Source: Solibacillus sp. FSL W7-1436
GTDB taxonomy: Bacteria > Bacillota > Bacilli > Bacillales_A > Planococcaceae
Length of the DNA: 50,474 nt
Direction: 5' to 3'
Assembly: GCF_038007305.1 (NCBI RefSeq)
Contig: NZ_JBBOWV010000003.1
Location: 1 to 50,474, forward strand
This document shows, piece by piece, positions 18,404 through 26,661 of this stretch. Positions within the stretch are counted from its first letter, which is position 1; every line of letters starts with the position of its first letter. The position numbers were made by a program, and so were the translations under genes. The notes under the pieces are model-generated. The model did not search any database and had not been told where the DNA came from. It saw only the letters and a list, made by a program, of their open reading frames with translations.

Positions 18404-18862
18404 ATAATCAATTCTAAAAAAAATACACCCATAATTTAGTAGTAGGCTCGTTAAAGTGATTACTGCCCCCCAACTTTGCCATCCATTGACAAGTACTATA
18501 CCAGCCTCCTCTATACTGAAATGGCATACGATTCTGTAGGTCATTTTATAGGGGAGGGCTTTTTCTATTTATTAAAACTATATGTTCGTATTCCATTTAT
18601 GATGGATAAAAAGATTTTATCCACCTTAAAAAACAATGCTTGTTTAAGGTTGATTATGGTATATTAAAAGAAACGTATGTTCCCTTGAAATCCTCTGTAA
18701 TCTCGGATCAAATTTTGACCAACATACACTTTTGAAAATCGACTTAGCAAAAGTAGAAATTTGTGTTGGAGAAATTCAAACTAGATTAGGGTGAAATAGA
18801 AAAGAATAGATTAGAAAAGAAATATAGAAAAAAGAACGGAATGGAATTGGGAGGTATATATA
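18404..18862. other. Intergenic stretch with two adjacent hairpins
   Basis: No gene can be supported here. Two abutting inverted repeats stand out: TGGATAAAA/TTTTATCCA with a 3-nt loop (18603-18623), and ACCTTAAA/TTTAAGGT with an inner ACA/TGT pair (18622-18650). They lie about 215 bases before the tyrosine recombinase gene and could be its recombination or control site. A GGGAGG ribosome site precedes the recombinase ATG. Confidence 0.4.
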
Positions 18863-19756
18863 ATGGAAGAAACTCTGTTTTCTTTGCAGCAATATAAGAT
18901 GCAGCAACAGAAAGATGAAACGATTCAGGCAATGAAAAAGAAGAAGCTCGACATGTACAAACCAGATTTCAATTTATTTCAGGCGTTCTGTGAGCAGCAT
19001 TTTTTAGCAATAAATTTTGACTCGCTTGAACTGTATTTACACGAACTCATTACGCAGCAACATGCACGCCTTTCAACATTCAACCGCAGATTTGCTGGAG
19101 TGAAATACTGGCTAGTTAATCAATATGGATTGCAGATGACGAATGAGCAAGAGTCAGGTGTGAAAATGCTACGGTCACTCTATAATGAAGAAGATTATCT
19201 GCGCTTAAAATCGATGCGTGGTATTCGTGCCGAGAAACAAACGGATGTGCTACGTTTAATCGATCGCTACGATACGGGGAAAAAAAGCGATATCCGTAAG
19301 CGTGCGATTTGTCTTGTAAATTTAATCACTGCCAATCGCCCTTCTGAAATGGTGCGTCTCAAAGTGAGTGACTTTGATTTAGAAAATCGTACGGTCCAGG
19401 TGATGATGGTGAAACAAGGTGACATGAAAGAAAAACGCCTGACGCTCGAGTGCGTGCAGGCGGTTAGAAACTATATAGCTGCTTGTGAATTGGTTTCCGA
19501 AGATTATTTTGTTGGTGCAGCCGATAAATGGGGTAACTATACAAACCGTCAAATTAGTGAAGTGAGCTATAATCAAGCCATTCAAAGTTGGTTAGGCTTT
19601 GCACCTTATACTTTCCGTAAAACTCAGATTACGGCTATGTATCAGAAAGGTGCTGATATTCCGACCATCGCAAAGCAGTCTGGCCATAAATCACATCAGA
19701 CGATCATGGAACATTATATTAATTTAAAGAACAGTGATGTGGATGAGTATTTATAA
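18863..19756 (+). CDS. Tyrosine recombinase (integrase/XerC-like)
   Basis: A 297-residue site-specific recombinase. The N-terminal SAM-like core-binding domain spans about residues 30-110. The catalytic domain contains the first Arg in TANRPSEMVRL, a Lys in the beta hairpin (VKQGDMKEKRL), the box II Arg in YTFRKTQIT (Tyr where His is usual), GHKSHQTIMEHY with the box II His, and the nucleophile Tyr in that last motif (near residue 287). On a plasmid it probably resolves multimers or drives integration. No att or dif site was identified; the hairpins at 18603-18650 are candidates. Confidence 0.85.
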   Translation: MEETLFSLQQYKMQQQKDETIQAMKKKKLDMYKPDFNLFQAFCEQHFLAINFDSLELYLHELITQQHARLSTFNRRFAGVKYWLVNQYGLQMTNEQESGVKMLRSLYNEEDYLRLKSMRGIRAEKQTDVLRLIDRYDTGKKSDIRKRAICLVNLITANRPSEMVRLKVSDFDLENRTVQVMMVKQGDMKEKRLTLECVQAVRNYIAACELVSEDYFVGAADKWGNYTNRQISEVSYNQAIQSWLGFAPYTFRKTQITAMYQKGADIPTIAKQSGHKSHQTIMEHYINLKNSDVDEYL

Positions 19757-20043
19757 CTGCATTTATTTAAAATATTAAAAGTGGCTTGCTAAACTCTCAA
19801 CAATTGTTTATTTTTAACATTAAGTTAATTTTTAAATTTACAATAAAAAATGTAATTTGCTACTGTCTCAATCGGTAAATAGTTACTCTTCTTAAAATGA
19901 AGGTAACAAAAAAGAAAATAACCAAATCATAAGAAGTGTATTTAACGTCGAAAAATTATAAGCGTATTAACAGTTTAAGGTTAAAGCTAGGAGCTTATTA
20001 ATCGATTATTAGATATGTATTTCGTGGAATAGGAGAAGTAGAA

Positions 20044-20955
20044 ATGGCTAATAATTTTTATGAGATGTACCTAAAAATGAAAGGTTATTATGGAAGTAAA
20101 TGGATGGAATCTGAACATTTGAAAATTTTTTTAGAGAATAAAATTAGTAAGGATATACCTAGAAATGTATTAAACGATATTAATCTCTCTTTATTTTTCG
20201 AGAGAGAACATACAAATTTAGAAAGGTTGTATCGTACTTTGGTAACGGTAAAAGAACCATTTGATACTAAGGAAGCATATTCCAATGGAATTGAAGGGTA
20301 TAATGCCGATCGATTAAATTTACATAGAAAGATTATTGATAAATATACTTCTGAACAAAGAGTAGCGATCTTACTTGGCGGGGGCTCTGGTGCGGGGAAA
20401 AGTTCTGCTATACAAAAATTTGTTCTGCCGGTTTTTTTAAGTTCTTTTATCCTTATCGATTCGGATGATATTAAAGAGCAAATACCGGAATATCAACTTT
20501 TTAAAAAAATGGAAGTGATAGACGCCAGCGATTATGTACATGAAGAAAGTTCTGATTTAAGTAAAACATTAATAAATTATTCCATAGACAATAAACGTAG
20601 TTTTATTTACGACGGTACCATGAGTAAATACGATAAATATAATGATTTAATTGATCGTTTAAAACAAACAGAATATGAAATACATATATTATTCGTAGAT
20701 ACGGATGTTGAAATAGCTCAAGAAAGAGTTGCCGAGAGATTTTTAAGTGAAGATGGTGAAATAGGGAGGTTTGTTGATCCAGAAATAGTAATAAAAACGA
20801 ATCAAGAATCAGCCGAGACATTCTTCAAACTATATAAATCAGTAAATGGTTTTACTTTAATTAATAACAATGATACTCCACTTATCATAGCTACTAAAGA
20901 AGAAATTAAAGAGCCTAAAATGTTTGAGCTCTTTAAAAAAAAGGGTAAATATTAA
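20044..20955 (+). CDS. Zeta-toxin-like P-loop kinase
   Basis: A 303-residue protein with a zeta-toxin/AAA-type kinase core. Seen: Walker A ILLGGGSGAGKSSAI near residue 115, FILIDSDDIKEQIPEY (substrate-side Asp), SFIYDGTMSKYDKY, and the Arg-bearing AQERVAERFLSEDGEIGRF. Zeta toxins phosphorylate UDP-N-acetylglucosamine and block wall synthesis; some relatives have other roles. The first 85 residues form an extra helical domain not found in minimal zeta. No epsilon-type antitoxin gene precedes it. The ATG at 20044 has TAGGAG upstream. The 287 bases before it hold no gene that can be supported. Confidence 0.75.
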   Translation: MANNFYEMYLKMKGYYGSKWMESEHLKIFLENKISKDIPRNVLNDINLSLFFEREHTNLERLYRTLVTVKEPFDTKEAYSNGIEGYNADRLNLHRKIIDKYTSEQRVAILLGGGSGAGKSSAIQKFVLPVFLSSFILIDSDDIKEQIPEYQLFKKMEVIDASDYVHEESSDLSKTLINYSIDNKRSFIYDGTMSKYDKYNDLIDRLKQTEYEIHILFVDTDVEIAQERVAERFLSEDGEIGRFVDPEIVIKTNQESAETFFKLYKSVNGFTLINNNDTPLIIATKEEIKEPKMFELFKKKGKY

Positions 20956-21050
20956 TGATAATTCCTTTTTAAATAAAAAATTATAAGAAATAATATTAGT
21001 AATTCAGATGTATTTAGGTTATATTAATAACAAAGAAGGGTGGGAAGGTC

Positions 21051-21248
21051 ATGAACATTTCAAAAGCTATTGTTAATTCAGTTGAACGGAACGCAGAAGA
21101 ATTTGTAAAAGAACAAAAAAAAGCTAAAACTGCAGAAGCACGTTCTAAGTCTAAACAGGCTTATTGGGAGTTTGTTCAGGCGAAAAGAGAACAATTAGCA
21201 ACTTCTCCCAAAAGCACAAATCATGAATTCGTATTAATGAAAGCTTAA
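21051..21248 (+). CDS. Small charged protein, possible partner of the zeta-like kinase
   Basis: A 65-residue, Lys/Glu/Ala-rich, probably all-helical protein (NSVERNAEEFVKEQKKAKTAEA). The family is not recognised. It has a strong ribosome site (GAAGGGTGGGAAGG) and lies 95 bases after the kinase gene. That gap contains a TATATT-type -10 candidate, so it may also be expressed alone. A strong terminator follows at 21270. An antitoxin role is possible but rests only on position, size and charge. Confidence 0.6.
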   Translation: MNISKAIVNSVERNAEEFVKEQKKAKTAEARSKSKQAYWEFVQAKREQLATSPKSTNHEFVLMKA

Positions 21249-21269
21249 AACCATAAAAATCTATACTAA

Positions 21270-21303
21270 AGCGATTAGATGAATAAATCTAATCGCTCTT
21301 TTA
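21270..21303 (+). terminator. Strong terminator, insertion site of the group IIC intron
   Basis: Perfect 11-bp arms AGCGATTAGAT (21270-21280) and ATCTAATCGCT (21287-21297), then CTTTTTA. The intron begins at 21305, directly after the T tract, as is typical of group IIC introns. Confidence 0.9.
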
Positions 21304-21304
21304 T

Positions 21305-23193
21305 GTGCGCCCGGCATGCGTACGAACTATAGGGTGCAAGTCCCGAACCCCGAAGACAGAAGTAGAGGTTAGCCAAGAGCAAGGGTGTCCGTGGTGACGC
21401 GGAATCTGAAGGAAGCTGGAGGCAAAACACCGGTCCGAGGAACACGAATCTCATAGAAGGCTAGGTGTGATTGGATGAGTTTGCATAACAAAACAAAGTC
21501 CCTTCTGTCGAAGGTCATATTTAGTAAATGAGGCGGATAGATGGTGTGAAAGTGCGTACGCTTACCCGGGGAGGTCTGACAGGAATGTGAAGTACCCTTC
21601 ATAACCTACTTGGTGACAAGTAGCTGAACTGTCAGAAGTCAGCAGAGGTCATAGTACAAGTAAGTCTAGAATTACTTGGAAGGACTGAACAATTAAGAGA
21701 GAATAGCCCTTGGCTTTCCAACCTGGACGGATGAACACAGAAAACAGGAGAAACCTCACGCTTAGAAAGTAGTGGTGAATCCCACGAGGGTATTTGCGGA
21801 GGGTGTAGTCCAGTTGGGCAAGAGAAGAACAGCTATTCACGGAAAGGAACAAAATGGTGATGTTGAATCAAATTTTGGAACGGCAAAACATGATACAAGC
21901 ATTAAAGCGAGTAGAAGCGAATAAAGGAAGCCATGGAGTAGACATGATGCCCGTACAAACCTTACGACAGCACATCCTCGAAAATTGGGAAACCATAAAA
22001 TCGCAGATTTTGAATGGTACCTACGAACCGCAACCAGTCCGTCGTGTCGAAATCCCGAAACCAGACGGCGGTGTGCGTCTATTAGGAATACCAACCGTGA
22101 CGGACCGTTTGATTCAGCAAGCCATCTCGCAGATTTTATCAAAAGAATATGACCCAACATTTTCGGACCACAGCTATGGATTCCGTCCAAATCGGAGTGC
22201 TCATGATGCGGTGAGGAAGGCAAAAGGCTATTTAAAAGAGGGATACCGATGGGTAATTGATATGGATTTAGAGAAATTCTTTGATAAGGTTAATCATGAC
22301 CGCCTAATGGGAACATTAGCAAAACGAATTTCAGATAAACCGTTATTAAAACTTATTCGTAAATATCTCCAAGCGGGTGTCATGATTAATGGAGTAATTT
22401 CAAGTACAGAAGAAGGGACCCCTCAAGGTGGTCCTTTAAGTCCGCTACTTTCTAATATCGTCTTAGATGAACTCGATAAAGAGCTAGAGAAACGAGGACA
22501 TAAATTCGTTCGCTACGCAGATGATTGCAATATTTATGTGAAAACCGAACGTGCTGGATTACGGGTGATGGCAAGTGTACAGCGATTCATCGAGGGTAAA
22601 CTTCGTTTAAAAGTAAATGAAAAGAAATCAGCAGTAGACCGTCCATGGAATCGTAAATTCCTAGGTTTTAGTTTTACGAATCATAAAGAACCGAAAGTTC
22701 GCATTGCGAAATTAAGTCTCGTACGAATGAAGAAGAAAATACGAGAAATTACCTCAAGAAAGATGCCTTATTCCATAGAATACCGAATTGAAAAGTTGAA
22801 CCAATATCTGATAGGGTGGTGTGGATATTTCGCTTTAGCGGATACTCCTTCAATATTTAAAGCATTAGATGGATGGATTAAACGAAGATTACGTATGTGT
22901 CTATGGAAGAATTGGAAGAACCCCCGAACAAGAGTCAGAAATCTTATTCGTTTAAAAGTACCTTATGGGAAAGCATACGAATGGGGAAACACCCGAAAAG
23001 GGTACTGGCGCATTTCTAAAAGCCCCATATTACACAGAACCCTCGGCAATTCCTATTGGGAAAGCCAAGGGCTGAAAAGTCTGCAAGTTCGTTATGAAAC
23101 TTTGCGTTATTCATCTTAATTGAACCGCCGTATACGGATCCGTACGTACGGTGGTGTGAGAGGTCGGGAGTTAATCACTCCCTCCTACTCGAT
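21305..23193 (+). mobile_element. Group IIC intron
   Basis: The 5' end GTGCGCCCGGCATGCG matches the group II GUGYG start. A structured leader of about 550 nt precedes the maturase frame. After the maturase stop come the domain V-type hairpin (ACCGCCGTATACGG...CGTACGGTGGT, about 23126-23156) and a domain VI-like stem (GGGAGT/ACTCCC) ending CCTACTCGAT at 23193. Length is 1,889 bp. The position straight after a terminator hairpin, and a maturase of the 'YADDCNIYV' kind without an endonuclease domain, place it in class C. Confidence 0.88.
21854..23119 (+). CDS. ltrA: Group II intron reverse transcriptase/maturase (class C)
   Basis: A 421-residue intron-encoded protein. Reverse transcriptase blocks: VRRVEIPKPDGGVRLLGIPTVTDRLIQQ, SYGFRPNRSAHDAV, WVIDMDLEKFFDKVNHD, GTPQGGPLSPLLSNIVLDELD, and catalytic RYADDCNIYV (near residue 218). 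Maturase domain X follows (IEKLNQYLIGWCGYFALADTPS) and the C-terminus ends SYWESQGLKSLQVRYETLRYS. There is no HNH endonuclease domain, as in GsI-IIC-type enzymes that use exposed DNA near terminators. All catalytic motifs look intact, so the intron may be active. The ATG at 21854 has GGAAAGGAAC upstream. Confidence 0.92.
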   Translation: MVMLNQILERQNMIQALKRVEANKGSHGVDMMPVQTLRQHILENWETIKSQILNGTYEPQPVRRVEIPKPDGGVRLLGIPTVTDRLIQQAISQILSKEYDPTFSDHSYGFRPNRSAHDAVRKAKGYLKEGYRWVIDMDLEKFFDKVNHDRLMGTLAKRISDKPLLKLIRKYLQAGVMINGVISSTEEGTPQGGPLSPLLSNIVLDELDKELEKRGHKFVRYADDCNIYVKTERAGLRVMASVQRFIEGKLRLKVNEKKSAVDRPWNRKFLGFSFTNHKEPKVRIAKLSLVRMKKKIREITSRKMPYSIEYRIEKLNQYLIGWCGYFALADTPSIFKALDGWIKRRLRMCLWKNWKNPRTRVRNLIRLKVPYGKAYEWGNTRKGYWRISKSPILHRTLGNSYWESQGLKSLQVRYETLRYSS

Positions 23194-23206
23194 TAGCTGA
23201 AATTAG

Positions 23207-24358
23207 CTAAATGAACATTTGTTGCATGAAGGCTTGTTTTTGTGTATTCATTTCTTTGAGTTTTTGAACTTGGTAATCGATTCTAAAATTTAGACTTTCA
23301 AAAAAAGTACCTATTTTTTTTTGTTCTTGGATATTAGGCAACTGTATTACGATATTTTCGATTGTTTTCTTTGACAAACTAGGGACACCTGTAGATTCAT
23401 CAAAACTTTTCCATTTAATCATTTCGAAAAGAGTATAAACAAATTGGAGGTTATTTGATTCGGTAGGTGTGCAATAAAAAAGTGTATCTACAGTCCAAAA
23501 AGGTGCTTTTAATATTTGCGGTACATCAATCGTACCTTTTCTTCCAATACCGATTGAATCGGCTTCGGATAGCGATTGGTCAACACTTAACATATATCCA
23601 CCAGTTCCATAAACAGGGATATTCCCTTGTCCCAAGTGTTTATAATCTCTACCTGAATTGACTTTAATTAAAGAAGATAAATTCTTTTCTACCCACTCTG
23701 GAAATTCCTGCCCATCCTCATCCCTAAACCGTAATTCCTGACTGAAAATTTTCTGCATAAACCCTTTTTTCTGCTCTTTCAGCAAATCAATTTTCTTTTG
23801 TTGCAGTTGGATTTTTCTGTCGAAACGACTTATGAAATCGGCAATTTTTTCTTGTTCCTTTTTAGTAGGAATACTAATTTCAATAGAGTTTAAAATAGAT
23901 TGACTAACATTAAAGCGTGTACTGCCTCCAGATTTAGAACCAATTTGATTACGTACAGTCGGGGATTCTAGATTTAACTTTAAAAAGTAGGGATAATAGT
24001 CAGCTTGTTTTTTCCCACGAATCACAAAACCACCAAATAAAGCGAAATTATCCTCGTCTAAATATACAGAACTTTTTCCAACATCATCTCTTGTTTCAGA
24101 GCTACGTAAAAATAATAAGTCACCATACTCAACCTTATTTGTCTGTTCAACTTTTTCTGAAACGGCTACAGAACCGATAATATCTTTATATTTTATCGAA
24201 TTATTATTTAAGATATCTAATACATTGATAAATTTCCGACCATGTCCATAACTGCTTTTTTCAGCATTTATACCATTATTAAATGACATTAAGTCACTAA
24301 GTAAGGTTACTTTCCACTCGTCATTAAACTCTTTGAATCTTAAAATTGGCACAGGCAT
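23207..24358 (-). CDS. hsdS: Type I restriction-modification specificity subunit
   Basis: A 383-residue HsdS with two target-recognition domains, each followed by a coiled-coil conserved region: the first ends with IPTKKEQEKIADFISRFDRKIQLQQKKIDLLKEQKKG (about 165-205), the second with LPNIQEQKKIGTFFESLNFRIDYQVQKL. It would direct the M2S methylase and R2M2S nuclease to a bipartite sequence. It starts 2 bases after the hsdM stop with an AGGGGTG site. A hairpin overlaps its 3' flank where the intron ends (AGCTGAAATTAGCT). Confidence 0.9.
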   Translation of the reverse strand: MPVPILRFKEFNDEWKVTLLSDLMSFNNGINAEKSSYGHGRKFINVLDILNNNSIKYKDIIGSVAVSEKVEQTNKVEYGDLLFLRSSETRDDVGKSSVYLDEDNFALFGGFVIRGKKQADYYPYFLKLNLESPTVRNQIGSKSGGSTRFNVSQSILNSIEISIPTKKEQEKIADFISRFDRKIQLQQKKIDLLKEQKKGFMQKIFSQELRFRDEDGQEFPEWVEKNLSSLIKVNSGRDYKHLGQGNIPVYGTGGYMLSVDQSLSEADSIGIGRKGTIDVPQILKAPFWTVDTLFYCTPTESNNLQFVYTLFEMIKWKSFDESTGVPSLSKKTIENIVIQLPNIQEQKKIGTFFESLNFRIDYQVQKLKEMNTQKQAFMQQMFI

Positions 24359-24360
24359 TT

Positions 24361-25914
24361 TTACACCCCTAATTCCTTAAAGTACTTCGCTAATTCCTGA
24401 TCCACTTCCGCAATCTCAGCGTCAATCTCTTTTAAACGTTTCGCTACAGCTTGCAGGTCAATCACTTCTTCCTCTTCAAATGTATCCACGTAACGAGGAA
24501 TATTTAAGTTATAGTCGTTCTCTTTAATTTCTTCCAAAGTAGCTGCATACGAATACTTCTCAATCGTTTCACGGCTCGCATAAGTAGCTATAATCTTATC
24601 TACATGCTCGTCTGATAAATGGTTTTGGTTCTTACCTTTTTCATAATCACTTGATGCATCGATAAATAACACATTATCATCATACTTACGGCATTTTTTG
24701 AATACTAAAATACATGTCGGAATTGATGTACCATAGAAAATATTTGCTGGGAGACCAATGACTGCATCTAAATAGTTTTTATCTTCAATTAAATATTTAC
24801 GAATCGCTAACTCAGCAGCACCACGGAACAGAACACCGTGTGGTAAAACTACTGCAAACGTACCGTTATCATCTAAATGGTGGATAAAGTGTTGGATAAA
24901 CGCAAAATCTGCTTTTGATTTCGGTGCCAGTTTTGCATACGCACTAAAACGCTCATCTTCTTTGAACTTATCGTCTGCAGTCCACTTTGCTGAATACGGA
25001 GGATTTGCTACAATCGCTTCAAAACGTTCATTTAAGTGCGCCGGTGCTTCTAGTGTATCATCATTTTTAATATCAAAACGTTGGTACGGAATGTCGTGCA
25101 GTAGCATGTTCATGCGCGCTAAGTTGTATGTTGTTGATACTTTTTCTTGACCGTAATACTTAAATACTTTTGCTTCGCGACCAACACGTAATAGAAGAGA
25201 GCCTGATCCACATGTCCCGTCATATACGCTACGTAATTCAGACTTTCCTTGTGTAACGATTTTCGCTAAGATTTTTGATACTTGTTGTGGCGTGTAGAAC
25301 TCCCCTGCTTTTTTCCCAGCATTCGCTGCGAACTGTGAAATCATGTATTCATAGGCATCGCCTAAGACATCAATCTCTACATCATCTTGTAAAAACGGAA
25401 TTTCTGCAATTTTCATGATAACTTTACTAATTAAAGTTGTACGGTCTTTTACAGCACGTCCTAAACGTGATGAATTTAAATCCATATCGTCGAATAAATT
25501 TTCAAAGTCTTCTTGGCTGTCGTTTCCTAAAGTAGAAGATTCAATGGCTTTAATCCCATTCGCCAACATTTCAATGTCAAAGCTGCCGTTCTCACCTTTT
25601 TCGATTTCTTGTAGAAAGTGGGAGAAGAGGTATTCAGGTTCTACAACATAGCCTAATTCATCGATTAGGTAGTCCGCTAAATCTTCACGGTACTCTTCGT
25701 TTGCCCAAGCATCTGCATACGATATGTTATCTTCTTTCAACAATGCATCAGCACGTGCCTCTACTTTTTCTGATAAGTAGCGATAGAAAATTAAGCCTAA
25801 AATATAATCCTTAAATTCACTTGCATCCATCTGGCCACGTAAATCGTTTGCCATCGCCCATAATTTTTTGTGGAGCTCAGCTTGTTGCTGGCGTTGCTTT
25901 TCACTTGTTGTCAT
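24361..25914 (-). CDS. hsdM: Type I restriction-modification methyltransferase subunit
   Basis: A 517-residue N6-adenine methyltransferase. An N-terminal helical domain (LWAMANDLRGQMDASEFKDYILGLIFYRYLSEK) is followed by GEFYTPQQVSKIL, SAM motif I YDGTCGSGSLLLRVGRE near residue 235, and catalytic NPPYSAKW near residue 307. A C-terminal coiled coil interacts with HsdS. It has a GGAGG site 7 bases before its ATG and lies 13 bases after the half-size S gene. Confidence 0.93.
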   Translation of the reverse strand: MTTSEKQRQQQAELHKKLWAMANDLRGQMDASEFKDYILGLIFYRYLSEKVEARADALLKEDNISYADAWANEEYREDLADYLIDELGYVVEPEYLFSHFLQEIEKGENGSFDIEMLANGIKAIESSTLGNDSQEDFENLFDDMDLNSSRLGRAVKDRTTLISKVIMKIAEIPFLQDDVEIDVLGDAYEYMISQFAANAGKKAGEFYTPQQVSKILAKIVTQGKSELRSVYDGTCGSGSLLLRVGREAKVFKYYGQEKVSTTYNLARMNMLLHDIPYQRFDIKNDDTLEAPAHLNERFEAIVANPPYSAKWTADDKFKEDERFSAYAKLAPKSKADFAFIQHFIHHLDDNGTFAVVLPHGVLFRGAAELAIRKYLIEDKNYLDAVIGLPANIFYGTSIPTCILVFKKCRKYDDNVLFIDASSDYEKGKNQNHLSDEHVDKIIATYASRETIEKYSYAATLEEIKENDYNLNIPRYVDTFEEEEVIDLQAVAKRLKEIDAEIAEVDQELAKYFKELGV

Positions 25915-25927
25915 CTATATTCCTCCG

Positions 25928-26512
25928 TTATTTCATACTTTTAATTAACTGTTGCTGTATAAGCTGGTGTTGCAATTCAATCCGCTCTAGCTGCAGTACT
26001 TCTTTTCTTCTTTTTAGCTGAGCAATGCGTCCAATTATTTTCTGCTTTTCTAAAGTTGGTAGCTCAATCCCAAGCTCTTTTAAATGGGAAAGCTTTAGTA
26101 ATGTGACTGAACTGCCTTCGCTCATCACAGAGAGCTGCTTATGAATGTCTGGATGTTCATTGAAATACCACTCGAAAAAGGCTAAATCGACGGTTTCATG
26201 CAATCGTATTTTCAAAAAGTTATTTGTAAGCAAAAGACCACTGTATTTCTCTGGAAGCAAAGCAACCTTTTTAGCCTGTGTATGTAGCACTAAGCTAGTT
26301 GTGTCGGTTAGAAGTTGAGCATCTAACTTTTCTTTAGCCATGGTAATGTCTAAACTTTTTTCATTTGAAAAACGATAACTAATTCCTAATGTTTCATTAA
26401 ATTCTTTTAATGAAAGTGGCTTTACCTTTACGGTTTGTACATTGTTCGCAGAAGATTCTAAACGAGTAGCAAAAGCTCCTTGTGTAAATTCTGCAATTTG
26501 TTCTAATCTCAT
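25928..26512 (-). CDS. Half-size HsdS-like protein
   Basis: A 194-residue protein with one recognition-domain-like region (about 1-145; note SEGSSVTLLKLSHLKELGIELPTLEKQKIIGRI) followed by one coiled coil (LKRRKEVLQLERIELQHQLIQQQ). It has half the modules of the normal HsdS. It is the first gene of the operon it forms with hsdM and hsdS and sits under the three operator candidates at 26528-26627. It could form dimers acting as a second specificity subunit, or modulate the complex. The sequence does not decide. Confidence 0.75.
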   Translation of the reverse strand: MRLEQIAEFTQGAFATRLESSANNVQTVKVKPLSLKEFNETLGISYRFSNEKSLDITMAKEKLDAQLLTDTTSLVLHTQAKKVALLPEKYSGLLLTNNFLKIRLHETVDLAFFEWYFNEHPDIHKQLSVMSEGSSVTLLKLSHLKELGIELPTLEKQKIIGRIAQLKRRKEVLQLERIELQHQLIQQQLIKSMK

Positions 26513-26527
26513 TCCATCACCACACTT

Positions 26528-26627
26528 GTTATTTTTAAAAATATCATTAATTTAAATTAAATATAACTGATATATTTAAAAATATCAATACACAACTTAA
26601 AATTCCTTAGTTATTTTTAAAAATAAC
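26528..26627 (-). promoter_or_regulatory. Promoter of the S'-hsdM-hsdS operon with three palindromic operators
   Basis: Three related 18-bp palindromes: GTTATTTTTAAAAATATC (26528-26545), GATATATTTAAAAATATC (26569-26586) and perfect GTTATTTTTAAAAATAAC (26610-26627). Their centres are exactly 41 bp apart. On the minus strand a promoter reads TTGATA (26588-26583), 17-bp spacer, TATATT (26565-26560). The middle palindrome overlaps the -35 and spacer, another lies in the leader and the third upstream. This fits cooperative repression. Confidence 0.7.
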
Positions 26628-26656
26628 AAAAGAGAGCTTTTGGAAAGCTCTCTTTG
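26628..26656 (-). terminator. Terminator after hsdR
   Basis: Perfect 10-bp arms AGAGAGCTTT (26631-26640) and AAAGCTCTCT (26644-26653); on the minus strand TTTTGTT follows. It separates hsdR from the S'-hsdM-hsdS unit. Confidence 0.8.
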
Positions 26657-26661
26657 CTGGT

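Noticed and set aside
18347-18544. Missing N-terminus of the IS21-truncated MerR-like gene
   Set aside because: The minus-strand frame beyond the IS21 end does not look like a MerR winged helix, so the two flanks are probably not halves of one gene.
19757-20043. Epsilon antitoxin before the zeta-like kinase
   Set aside because: No frame of suitable length with a ribosome site is visible in this gap.
21369-22223. Minus-strand open frames across the intron leader and maturase
   Set aside because: The DNA is explained by intron RNA structure and the maturase; these frames show no family features.
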